From NCBI GenBank assembly GCA_963755985.1, contig CAVWLO010000002.1:558001-622000 (forward strand): DNA of 64,000 nucleotides, in the 5' to 3' direction. The DNA is from DASXMT01 sp963755985 (GTDB lineage Bacteria > Actinomycetota > Acidimicrobiia > Acidimicrobiales > RAAP-2). This document shows, piece by piece, positions 26,420 to 34,121 of this stretch (its first letter is position 1; each line of letters opens with the position of its first letter). A model generated the notes under the pieces. That model was not told where the DNA came from, did no database searches, and saw nothing but the letters and a program-made list of their open reading frames with translations. A program made the translations under genes and the position numbers.

Positions 26420-26578
26420 ATGGCACGTAAGAAGTCGCTCAGGAGCCAGCTGTACCGTGGGGCTCGGGACCTCGGCAACGTCGAAGCCGTCGAGCATGGA
26501 GGTGTAGAGGGCTTGGCCAAAAGGGACGCCCGCCGAGCCGTCTACAGGAAGTCGAACTCGCTCACAGCTTCGTTTTGA
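26420..26578 (+). CDS. Small basic conserved-looking protein, probably truncated
   Basis: 52-aa basic protein starting MARKKSLRSQLYRGARDLGN. From memory it resembles short actinobacterial proteins of the same opening that continue ~10-15 residues further, ending in a basic LRxLG tail. Here the frame ends RKSNSLTASF, so the C-terminus looks cut at the border of the element remnant to its right. Function unknown. Confidence 0.55.
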   Translation: MARKKSLRSQLYRGARDLGNVEAVEHGGVEGLAKRDARRAVYRKSNSLTASF

Positions 26579-26579
26579 A

Positions 26580-26875
26580 TTTAGACGTTGCGTGATTGGG
26601 TGTGATTGGTGCCGTGACTGGTGCGTGCCGTGATTGGTTGCGTGATTGCTCTTGCGGTCATCTCGACCTCCGTCGAGCACTTTCAGCGGGTAGTAAAGAG
26701 CGGCGTTTTCGCCGACCTTTCCGCCCTTCGCTCCCTCCCGACGATGCACCTTGCCGTCGCGGGTCAGGCGGTCGAGCTGCCGGCGCGCCTTCTCGATGCT
26801 GTCAGTGTCCCGGCCAGGTGCAGCACGAGCTGCTGGGTCAGAGTCGTCTTGCCGACGCCGTCGGGCGGCAGATGA
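26580..26875 (-). pseudogene. ATPase/replication-protein remnant of an integrative element
   Basis: Two pieces of an actinobacterial element ATPase lie in different frames. One has the P-loop GVGKTTLTQQLVLHLAG, the other a winged-helix end SIEKARRQLDRLTRDGKVHR and VGENAALYYPL. The latter is followed by an Asn/His-rich tail (SNHATNHGTHQSRHQSH). The central ATPase domain is deleted between them, so this is a fused remnant. The direction matches the XRE and excisionase-like genes to its right. The DNA here is rich in short ATCACG repeats. Confidence 0.6.
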
Positions 26876-26983
26876 TCAACGGCTGACCCGTATCGGATTG
26901 ACCGGGCAGTCTCCATCCCGGACCGATTGGTAGATCGACCATTCGCTGACACCGAGAGCGTCGGCGAGCTCCTTGGCCGTCAT
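26876..26983 (-). pseudogene. Excisionase-like helix-turn-helix fragment
   Basis: 35-aa frame MTAKELADALGVSEWSIYQS ending NPIRVSR. It matches the first two-thirds of the MerR/excisionase-type HTH_17 domain and stops early where the family continues about 15 residues. It begins 24 bases after the XRE gene, in the same direction. Confidence 0.55.
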
Positions 26984-27006
26984 CGTGCGAAGATCCAGTG
27001 CCTGAG

Positions 27007-27258
27007 TTATCGCCGCTCCAGTTGGTCGAGAATCTCCAGCCACCGGACGGCGCTGTCGCCAGTCGGCCGCCGCTTCCCCGCCTCCCAGAGGGACAGGGCC
27101 GCCTGGCTGGTCCCTATCTCTTGGGCGGTTTCGGCTTGGGAGACGTGGGACCTAACGCGGATGGCTTTCGCTTCGCCGGGCCCAACACTCGCCAGCGGCG
27201 TCGCCCATGCCGGGCATGAACCTTCTCGGCGGCATTGGCGGTTGACATCCGTTGACAA
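27007..27258 (-). CDS. XRE-type helix-turn-helix protein of an integrative element
   Basis: 83 aa with a helix-turn-helix region EAKAIRVRSHVSQAETAQEI then GTSQAALSLWEAGKRRPTGD. This is the pattern of small DNA-binding repressors on actinobacterial integrative elements. It is the gene closest to the tRNA-Leu 3' end (about 100 bases away) and leads a row of excisionase-like and ATPase remnants. The true start is unclear: GTG/ATG options exist near 27258 and the first 20 residues look non-conserved. Confidence 0.55.
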   Translation of the reverse strand: MSTDVNRQCRREGSCPAWATPLASVGPGEAKAIRVRSHVSQAETAQEIGTSQAALSLWEAGKRRPTGDSAVRWLEILDQLERR

Positions 27259-27358
27259 CGGGCCGCCTCAAAAAATTCCGTTGACAAAATGTTGACACCG
27301 AGCATTTCATGCAGCAGTCGGAGGCCCTGCGATAGAGCATTCCACCAGGTCAGCGAAG

Positions 27359-27442
27359 TGTCGGAGGGGGGACTTGAACCCCCACGCCCTTGCGGGCACT
27401 AGCCCCTCAAGCTAGCGCGTCTGCCTATTCCGCCACTCCGAC
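27359..27442 (-). tRNA. tRNA-Leu(GAG)
   Basis: Class II tRNA on the minus strand. Acceptor GTCGGAG (27436-27442) pairs with CTCCGAC (27360-27366), discriminator A at 27359, and no encoded CCA. The anticodon stem is CTAGC/GCTAG with loop TTGAGGG, giving anticodon GAG. A long variable arm (CCCGCAAGGG) and T arm GGGGG-TTCAAGT-CCCCC are present. The leucine identity fits A73 and the long variable arm. Its 3' end faces the accessory arm, where element remnants begin at once. Confidence 0.96.
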
Positions 27443-27621
27443 GAGTGGTGCCCAATGTGTCCGTCGGGCGTCAGGCATGGTAGCGCAGCCACCGTGCCTG
27501 ATCGGCAGACCACCAACGACGGGTGGGACCAGAGAGCTCCCCTGCGTCCGGAGTCCGGAGTCCATCTGCCGGGCGGCATGATCAAGCGGTTCCGGTCTCA
27601 GCCCCACCAGCGCCCGCTCCC

Positions 27622-29412
27622 TCAGCTCCCCGGTTTGGCCGGCTTCGGCGTCAAGGCGGTCCAATCGGCCACATTCCACAGCAAGCCGGTGCTCGACGGG
27701 TTGTACTGGACCGTGCCGATCTGTACGCCATGGGCCAGCAACGCCGGCTCTTGGAACAGCGGCAGAGCCACCATCTCGTTCCACAACTCGTCATCGATCT
27801 GGCCGTAGTACGTGGCACCCTTGACCGGGTTGAGCTCGACGCTGGCCTGGCGAAAGAGCTGGTCGACGGCGGGGTCGCTGAAATTGCTCCAGTCTTCGGA
27901 CCCCCCGGACCCGGGGAGGCCCAGTTGGGTGGAGAACCAGGCCATCGTGCTGGTCAGAAAGGTGCTCGCCGTCCTGGAGACCAGGGCCATGTCGTAGCTG
28001 CCGGCTCTAGCCGCGTCGGACATGCCCTTCGCCCCGTCCACGGGCACGATGACCACGTCGATCCCGGCCGCGTCGAGCTGCGCGGCGATCAACTGGGCTA
28101 CTCCGGCGATCCACGGGTCCCCCTCCTCGACCGCCATCTTGAGCTGCAGTGGCCGCCCCGTGACGTCCTCGTAGGGCCCGAACACGAACCGGGTGTAGCC
28201 CGCCGTGGCGAGGAGCCTGGCCGATGCGGCCGGGTCCACGGTGGCATAGGTTCCCGCCACCGCAGACGCCGAGTACTGAGGTTGCGTGTTCACGGCCAGG
28301 TGGTCGTCATCGATGGCCGGCGCAGCCTGCATCGAGCCAAAGGCGTCGGTCAGCAGCTTCGACCGGTCCAGGGCATGGGCGACCGCCTGGCGGACGGCAA
28401 CCGTCCCGGCAATCGTGCTCCTCACGTTGAACTCGAGCTGCAGGAACGTCATGGAGCTCCCGACCTGGCTCTGCACGTTGGGCAGCGAGGTGACCCGATT
28501 GAGGTCGGTCAGGTCGAAGCCGATCGGTTGGCTGACGCTTCCGTTGCTGCGGGACAGGGAGCCGATCCACGATGCCGAGCTCTGGCTCTCCTTGACCACC
28601 ACTCGGGACAGCTTGGGCTTGGGTCCCCACCACCGTTGGTTCGGGACAAGGACCACCGTTCCGTCCGGGGCCACCGATTGGATGGTCATGGGCCCGGCCG
28701 ACAGGTCCCGAGCGGGATTGAAGGTCTGGAACCCGCTGTTCCAGCCCACCTGCTCGGCGACGTGGGCGGGCACCATGTTCGAGAACAGCACCCGCCAATC
28801 GGTGAACGGCGTCCCGAACAGGACCGTCACCGTCTTCCCGTCGGCGCTCGGGGTCACCGAGTCGATGTCGCGGTATCCGAGCGTGGAGGCGACGTCGAAG
28901 GGCTTCCCGTCGATGTCGACACCCACGCCCCGCTGCGACTCCCAGGCATAGATGAAGTCCTGGGCGCTGACCGGCGTGCCGTCCGACCACACCGCCTTGG
29001 GATTGATCACATAGGAGATGGTGAGGGGGGCGGGCTTGATCACCTCCACGCTCTGGAGCAAGGCGGCATTGGGCACGGCCAGGTGCTGCGGATTGATGAT
29101 GTAGGCACTGGGGAGAACGGATGCCATCACCGTGGGTGTGGCCGACGCCGCCCCGGCCGAGGTGTTCGGGTTGAACCCGGCCATTTGCTGATCGAGGTCC
29201 ACCGTCGCCGATCCACCGGGCGTCGACGCCAGGCTCGAGGGGGGTGGCCGGTCGACCTGACTGATCCGCTTGGCCGCGATGTGATCCACCGCCGCCACGA
29301 TCACGATGATCACGATGATCACCAGGGGCAGGGTCCACCGTGAGCGATGCCGTGCCCACCAGGTTGTCTTCCGGCGCCGGCCACCGACGGGCTCGGCGCC
29401 GTCAGCGGTCAC
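27622..29412 (-). CDS. Family 5 (peptide/nickel-type) ABC transporter substrate-binding protein, membrane-anchored
   Basis: 596 aa. A cytosolic basic N-terminus (about 28 residues) is followed by one strongly hydrophobic helix (LPLVIIVIIVIVAAVDHIAA), then a DppA/OppA-type binding domain (WSDGTPVSAQDFIYAWE is the family signature). It therefore appears tethered by a signal anchor rather than a lipobox. GTG 29412 overlaps the secG stop as GTGA, so it is translationally coupled to secG. No permease or ATPase gene is next to it, so it either serves a remote transporter or has another binding role. The second, complete importer operon at 58038-64000 is a candidate partner, without direct evidence. 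Confidence 0.9.
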   Translation of the reverse strand: MTADGAEPVGGRRRKTTWWARHRSRWTLPLVIIVIIVIVAAVDHIAAKRISQVDRPPPSSLASTPGGSATVDLDQQMAGFNPNTSAGAASATPTVMASVLPSAYIINPQHLAVPNAALLQSVEVIKPAPLTISYVINPKAVWSDGTPVSAQDFIYAWESQRGVGVDIDGKPFDVASTLGYRDIDSVTPSADGKTVTVLFGTPFTDWRVLFSNMVPAHVAEQVGWNSGFQTFNPARDLSAGPMTIQSVAPDGTVVLVPNQRWWGPKPKLSRVVVKESQSSASWIGSLSRSNGSVSQPIGFDLTDLNRVTSLPNVQSQVGSSMTFLQLEFNVRSTIAGTVAVRQAVAHALDRSKLLTDAFGSMQAAPAIDDDHLAVNTQPQYSASAVAGTYATVDPAASARLLATAGYTRFVFGPYEDVTGRPLQLKMAVEEGDPWIAGVAQLIAAQLDAAGIDVVIVPVDGAKGMSDAARAGSYDMALVSRTASTFLTSTMAWFSTQLGLPGSGGSEDWSNFSDPAVDQLFRQASVELNPVKGATYYGQIDDELWNEMVALPLFQEPALLAHGVQIGTVQYNPSSTGLLWNVADWTALTPKPAKPGS

Positions 29413-29639
29413 TGCAGGCGGAGGATCAGGGTCAGGTTGGTGAAGGCGAAGATCACGGCGACGGTGATGGTGATCCGGTCGAGGTTCCGTTCGACCACCG
29501 TGGAACCGGCCGCGGCTGACCCGACCGAGCCCCCGAACATGTCGGACAGCCCGCCGCCCTTGCCGCTGTGCATCAAGATGAGAAAGATCAGCGCCAGACA
29601 GGCCAAGACCTGGGCTACGACGATCACTGCGGTCAACAC
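29409..29639 (-). CDS. secG: Preprotein translocase subunit SecG
   Basis: 76-aa integral membrane subunit of the SecYEG channel. Two hydrophobic segments (AVIVVAQVLACLALIFLIL and ITVAVIFAFTNLTLIL) flank the conserved cytosolic loop HSGKGGGLSDMFGG. GTG 29639 follows an AAAGGAGG ribosome site at 8 bases, which fixes the start. It sits 46 bases after tpiA, the usual actinobacterial position, and overlaps the binding-protein start downstream. Confidence 0.95.
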   Translation of the reverse strand: MLTAVIVVAQVLACLALIFLILMHSGKGGGLSDMFGGSVGSAAAGSTVVERNLDRITITVAVIFAFTNLTLILRLQ

Positions 29640-29685
29640 GTAGACGGCCTCCTTTGGCTCCGGACCGTTGGGAAGGCTACCAAAC

Positions 29686-30480
29686 TCACCGGCCCCTGCC
29701 GCCGGCACCCCTGATGATGTCGACGAATGCGCCGGCGTCGAGGCTGGCCCCTCCGACCAGGGCCCCGTCCACATCCGGGCAGGCCAGCAAGGACTGGGTG
29801 TTCTCCGGGGTGACCGATCCCCCGTACTGGATCCGGACCTGCGACGCCGCCTCATCGCCGGCCGCGTCCCCGATCGTCGACCGGATCCATGCACAGGCCT
29901 CCTGGGCATCTTCGGCCGTTGCCGCCCGTCCGGTCCCGATGGCCCAGATTGGCTCGTAGGCGACGACCATCCCCGAGAGCTGCTCGGTGGTCACCGAGGC
30001 GACAACGGAAGCGACCTGGGTGGTGAGCCGAGGCTGGGTCATGCCCGCCTCCCGTTCGTCCCCGGTCTCCCCGACGCAGCAGATCGGGGTCATGGCGTTG
30101 CGGAACACCGCCCTCAGCTTGGCTCCCACCACCTCGTCGGTCTCGCCGAAGAGCACACGCCGCTCGGAGTGGCCCACGATGACGTACTGCGTGTGCAGTT
30201 TGGCCAGCATGAGGGCGCTGACCTCGCCGGTGAAGGCTCCCGAGTCCTCGATGGCGCAATTCTGGGCCCCCAGCGCCACCGGGATCCCCTCGGCCTCGAC
30301 CACGGTCTGGACCGAGCGAAGGTCGGTGAAGGGCGGATGGACGGACACGTCGAGCGCGGCGACATCGGCCGCCGTCAGCCGAAGGCCGAGATCACGAGCG
30401 GCGTGAATGGCTTGGAAGTGATCGAAGTTCATCTTCCAGTTGCCACTCACCAGCGGTCGCCGGCGAGCCGGGTCGCTCAC
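29686..30480 (-). CDS. tpiA: Triosephosphate isomerase
   Basis: 264-aa glycolytic TIM barrel interconverting glyceraldehyde 3-phosphate and dihydroxyacetone phosphate. Active-site lysine in SGNWKMN, histidine in IVGHSERR, glutamate in VAYEPIWAIGTG, and the phosphate-gripping IQYGGSVTPEN near the end. GTG 30480 overlaps the pgk stop as GTGA, giving tight coupling. It is third in the gap-pgk-tpiA-secG run. Confidence 0.97.
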   Translation of the reverse strand: MSDPARRRPLVSGNWKMNFDHFQAIHAARDLGLRLTAADVAALDVSVHPPFTDLRSVQTVVEAEGIPVALGAQNCAIEDSGAFTGEVSALMLAKLHTQYVIVGHSERRVLFGETDEVVGAKLRAVFRNAMTPICCVGETGDEREAGMTQPRLTTQVASVVASVTTEQLSGMVVAYEPIWAIGTGRAATAEDAQEACAWIRSTIGDAAGDEAASQVRIQYGGSVTPENTQSLLACPDVDGALVGGASLDAGAFVDIIRGAGGRGR

Positions 30481-31694
30481 GACGGAGCCCGCTCCCGACC
30501 GCCCCCCACATCCGGGCGGGGAGCATTGGCGGCCGACCGCAACGCAGCCAGCCCGACCAGATCACCGTGCTCGAGCAGCTCCAGCGAGGCGCCTCCCCCG
30601 GTCGAGATGAAGTCGATCTGCTCGGTCAGCCCCAACTCCTCCACCGCGCTGGCGCTGTCGCCACCGCCGACGACGGTATAACCGGGGCAACCGGCCACCG
30701 CCTGGGCAACGCCCGAGGTCCCCTGGACGAAGCGGGGATCCTCGAACACCCCCATCGGGCCGTTCCACAGTACGGTCCCAGCCGATGCGATGGCCCCGGC
30801 GAAGCGGGCCACCGACTCCGGCCCGATATCGAGCCCCTGCCACTGATCGGGCACATCCTCGCCCACCACGCGGACCTCGGCCCCGTCGGCCCGACACTCG
30901 TGTCCGAACGGCGCACCTGGCTCCAAGGCGACCGTGTCGGTCGGCAGCAGGATCTCCCTGCCCGAGGCCAGGAGGGCGGCACAGTCATCGATCCGGTCCC
31001 AGTCGACGAGCGAGCCCCCCACATGGTGGCCGGCGGCAGCCAGGAAGGTGAAGGCCATGCCGCCCCCCACGATCAAGGTGTCGACCCGTTCGAGGAGCGA
31101 GCTCAGTACGCCGAGCTTGTCGGCTACCTTGGCCCCGCCCACCACGGCCACGAAGGGCCGGTCCGGGGTGCCCAAGAGGGTGCCGAGCGACTCGATCTCG
31201 CGCAGCAACAGGAAGCCGGCGGCGCTCGGGAGCGCGGCCGGCGGCCCCACCACCGAGGCGTGGGCCCGGTGGCAGACCCCGAAGGCATCGTTGACATAGG
31301 CGTCGTGACCGTGGACCAACTTCTTGGTGAACTCGGGATCGTTCGACTCCTCCCCGGCGTAGAAGCGGAGGTTCTCGAGCAACTCGACCTCGGGGGCCAA
31401 CTCGGCCAACCGGTCCCGCACCGGGGCCATGTCGCACTGGGCTTCGGGCGCGCCGTGGGGGCGGCCGAGGTGGGTGCAGGCGGTCACCGACGCCCCCCGA
31501 CCCAGCAGGTACTCGAGGGTCGGGAGGGCGGAGCGGATGCGGAAGTCGTCGGCCACTGTGGTCGCCTCGCCCTCGCAGCGGCGGAGGGGCACGTTGAAGT
31601 CGACCCGGACCAGGACGCTGCGGCCCTTCAGCGGGGGCAGATCATCGAGCAGGGGCAGGCCCTCCAGGAGTGGGTTGTGGTTGTCGGTGCTCAC
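30477..31694 (-). CDS. pgk: Phosphoglycerate kinase
   Basis: 405-aa glycolytic kinase producing ATP from 1,3-bisphosphoglycerate. N-domain motif VLVRVDFNVPL, HLGRPHG, the substrate-binding AFGVCHRAHASVVG, hinge AVVGGAKVADKLG, and C-domain GGGDSASAVEELG with the helix-capping glycines. GTG 31694 with a GGGGGAGA ribosome site was chosen; the longer upstream frame overlaps gap and lacks family similarity. 29 bases separate it from gap; it overlaps tpiA. Confidence 0.97.
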   Translation of the reverse strand: MSTDNHNPLLEGLPLLDDLPPLKGRSVLVRVDFNVPLRRCEGEATTVADDFRIRSALPTLEYLLGRGASVTACTHLGRPHGAPEAQCDMAPVRDRLAELAPEVELLENLRFYAGEESNDPEFTKKLVHGHDAYVNDAFGVCHRAHASVVGPPAALPSAAGFLLLREIESLGTLLGTPDRPFVAVVGGAKVADKLGVLSSLLERVDTLIVGGGMAFTFLAAAGHHVGGSLVDWDRIDDCAALLASGREILLPTDTVALEPGAPFGHECRADGAEVRVVGEDVPDQWQGLDIGPESVARFAGAIASAGTVLWNGPMGVFEDPRFVQGTSGVAQAVAGCPGYTVVGGGDSASAVEELGLTEQIDFISTGGGASLELLEHGDLVGLAALRSAANAPRPDVGGGRERAPS

Positions 31695-31723
31695 GGTGAG
31701 TCTCCCCCGGTCCTGTTGCCCGC

Positions 31724-32749
31724 TCAGACGCCGGCCGCACCCATGACCCGGGTCAGGTCGACGAGGCGGTTGGCATATCCCCATTCATTGTCGTACCAAC
31801 CCTGGACCTTCACCAGGGTGATCCCCGACGCCGACGGCATGGCCATGGTGAGCTTGGAGTCGAAGGTACACGAGGCGGGGCTGCCGACGATGTCCGATGA
31901 CACGATCGGGTCCTCGGTGTACACCAGGACCTCGGAGAGCGGGCCCGACGATGCCGCGTCGGCGAAGGCCCGGTTGACGTCGGCGACCGTCACCGTTCCG
32001 GGAACGACGGCGGTGAAGTCGGTGATCGACCCGTCGGGCACCGGCACCCGGAGCGCGGTCCCGTCGAGCCGGCCCTTCATGGAGTCGAGCACGAGGCCGG
32101 TGGCCCGGGCCGCACCGGTGGAGGCGGGCACGATGTTGTTGGCCGCGGCGCGGGCCCGGCGAAGGTCCTTGTGCGGGAGGTCGAGGAGGTTCTGGTCGTT
32201 GGTGTAGGCGTGTACGGTCGTCATCAGGCCGCTCTCGATGGAGAAGGCGTCGTCGAGGACCTTGACCATGGGCACGAAGCAATTGGTGGTGCACGACGCG
32301 TTCGAGACGACGACGTGCCGGGCCGGGTCGTACTGGTCGGAGTTGACCCCGATGACGAAGGTGGCATCCACGTCGGCCGCCGGGGCGGAGACGATGACCC
32401 GGTTGGCCCCGTCGCTGAGATGGGCGGCGGCTGACTCGCGGGTGGTGAACCGTCCGGTCGACTCGATGACCACGTCCACGCCCAGGACCCCCCAGGGCAA
32501 GGCCTTCGGGTCCCGCTCGGCCAGCACCGTGACCGTGTGCCCGTCGATGACCAGGTGACCGTCGGCTACCTGTACATCGCCCGGGAACCGCCCATGGGTG
32601 GAGTCGTAGCGCAGGAGATGGGCCAGGGTCTCGGCCGAGGTCAGGTCGTTCACGGCCAGGACCTCGATGTCCGTGCCCTGGTCCCGGGCGGCCCGGAGGA
32701 AGTTCCGGCCGATGCGGCCGAACCCGTTGATGCCCACCCGTACGGTCAT
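31724..32749 (-). CDS. gap: Glyceraldehyde-3-phosphate dehydrogenase, type I
   Basis: 341-aa NAD-dependent enzyme of glycolysis. N-terminal Rossmann motif VRVGINGFGRIGRNFLRAA, catalytic SNASCTTNCFVP, and the C-terminal YDNEWGYANRLVDL. ATG 32749. The 106-base spacer upstream is AT-rich for this genome and contains TTGACA on the minus strand (32823-32828), so the glycolytic run probably has its own promoter. In related genomes whiA would lie in this spacer; it is absent. Confidence 0.97.
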   Translation of the reverse strand: MTVRVGINGFGRIGRNFLRAARDQGTDIEVLAVNDLTSAETLAHLLRYDSTHGRFPGDVQVADGHLVIDGHTVTVLAERDPKALPWGVLGVDVVIESTGRFTTRESAAAHLSDGANRVIVSAPAADVDATFVIGVNSDQYDPARHVVVSNASCTTNCFVPMVKVLDDAFSIESGLMTTVHAYTNDQNLLDLPHKDLRRARAAANNIVPASTGAARATGLVLDSMKGRLDGTALRVPVPDGSITDFTAVVPGTVTVADVNRAFADAASSGPLSEVLVYTEDPIVSSDIVGSPASCTFDSKLTMAMPSASGITLVKVQGWYDNEWGYANRLVDLTRVMGAAGV

Positions 32750-32855
32750 TGCGGCAGTACCTCGATTCTCCTCGTATGAAATCCGTGCCTCGACCGGCCG
32801 GAGGCAAACCGTCGAGGCCGGGTGTCAAAATTACCGAAAACAACAGGACAAGTAC

Positions 32856-33731
32856 TCATCCGACCAGACCGGAGAGGGCGGACGCCAGTTTGACGGGGTC
32901 GTGGGCCCGTCCGTTGGGCCGGGCCAGCGGCGCTTCGACCACCCGGCAGGAGGGCCGGCCGAGTGCTAGGCCCGAGGGGTCGCACACGGCCACGTCCACC
33001 TCGATGCCGTGGCCGGCGAGGGCATCGAGGTGCATGGACACGTCGTAGTCCGCCGTTTCCGGGAGCTCGGGATGCAGATTGCAGACGTAGACGATCATGG
33101 CCGACGCCTGCTGGATGGCATCCCGGATGCCGGGCACGGCCGCGGCGGCCAGGGTGCTGGTGAACAGGGATCCGGGCCCGAGGATGATCTGGTCGGCCGT
33201 GGCCAGCGCCTCGACGGCTGCGGCCGGCGCGGCGGGGTCCTCGGGCACCAGCGAGACGTGCCGGATCCCGCCGGCGGCCATGACGGCCACCTGGCCGGCG
33301 ACCTGGCCGCTCTCGGCATCGGCCTTCAGCACCACCGGGTCGGTGGTGGCCGGCAGGATCCGTCCCCGGACGCCGAGCAGGCGGCAGGCCTCGTCGATCC
33401 CGCCGATCGGGTCGTCGGCTGCATCCATCAGCCCGGCCAGGACCAGGTTGCCCAGGGAGTGGCCGGCCAGCTCGTCCTGGCTGAAGCGTCGGGCGAAGGC
33501 GACGGCCAGGATCGAGCCCGGTTCGGCCAGGGCAACCATGCATTTCCGGAGGTCCCCCGGGGGCATCACGCCCAACAGCTCGCGGAGACGGCCGCTCGAC
33601 CCGCCGTCGTCAGCCACCGAGACCACGGCCGTCACCTGGTCGGTGTAGCGCCGGACCGCGGTCAGGGTGGCGGCCAGGCCGTGGCCCCCGCCCACCGCGG
33701 CCACCCGATAGGACCGCTCGGATCCGGTCAC
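32856..33731 (-). CDS. yvcK: YvcK/CofD-like gluconeogenesis factor
   Basis: About 291 aa. Cytosolic UDP-sugar-binding protein of the YvcK family, needed for growth on gluconeogenic carbon and for wall synthesis in other bacteria. The glycine-rich VAAVGGGHGLAATLTAVRRY opens the fold; SVADDGGSSGRLRELLGVM and PPGDLRKCMVALA follow, then HSLGNLVLAGL and LGPGSLFTSTLA. The start is obscured by a 27-bp tandem repeat directly upstream. GTG 33731 was chosen as the first codon inside the conserved fold (GSERSYRVAAVGGG); longer starts, for example GTG 33812, would add TVPGGHRPV repeats. No clear ribosome site. Confidence 0.9.
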   Translation of the reverse strand: MTGSERSYRVAAVGGGHGLAATLTAVRRYTDQVTAVVSVADDGGSSGRLRELLGVMPPGDLRKCMVALAEPGSILAVAFARRFSQDELAGHSLGNLVLAGLMDAADDPIGGIDEACRLLGVRGRILPATTDPVVLKADAESGQVAGQVAVMAAGGIRHVSLVPEDPAAPAAAVEALATADQIILGPGSLFTSTLAAAAVPGIRDAIQQASAMIVYVCNLHPELPETADYDVSMHLDALAGHGIEVDVAVCDPSGLALGRPSCRVVEAPLARPNGRAHDPVKLASALSGLVG

Positions 33732-34121
33732 CGGTCTGTGTCCACCAGGGACCGTCACCGGTCTGTGTCCACCAGGGACCGTCACCGGTCTGTGTCCACC
33801 AGGGACCGTCACCGGTCTGTGTCCACCAGGACCGTCACCGGTCTGTGTCCGCCCGGACCGTCACCGGTCTGTGTCCACCAGGGACCGTCACCGGTCTGTG
33901 TCCACCAGGGACCGTCACCGGTCTGTGTCCACCAGGGACCGTCACCGGTCTGTGTCCACCAGGGACCGTCACCGGTCTGTGTCCACCAGGGACCGTCACC
34001 GGTCTGTGTCCACCAGGGACCGTCACCGGTCTGTGTCCACCAGGGACCGTCACCGGTCTGTGTCCACCAGGGACCGTCACCGGTCTGTGTCCACCAGGGA
34101 CCGTCACCGGTCCACGTCACG
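33726..34121. repeat. 27-bp tandem repeat array (minisatellite) between rapZ and yvcK
   Basis: About 14.6 copies of a 27-base unit (plus strand: ACCGTCACCGGTCTGTG then TCCACCAGGG). Copies are nearly identical; exceptions are two adjacent 26-base units at 33805-33830 (one G lost) and 33831-33856 (GCCCGG variant). There are no spacers, so it is not CRISPR. The minus strand encodes TVPGGHRPV per unit in one frame, and all frames stay open. The rapZ stop codon falls in the last copy and the yvcK start abuts the first. Confidence 0.97.

Noticed and set aside
27523..29343. A 606-codon plus-strand frame opposite the binding-protein gene
   Set aside because: It mirrors the minus-strand codon pattern of a real, recognisable protein and has no domain or ribosome site; antisense shadow.
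30567..32207. A 546-codon plus-strand frame opposite pgk and gap
   Set aside because: Antisense shadow with no recognisable domain.
33726..34121. CRISPR array at the rapZ/yvcK junction
   Set aside because: Units are contiguous 27-mers with no unique spacers and no cas genes; it is a minisatellite.
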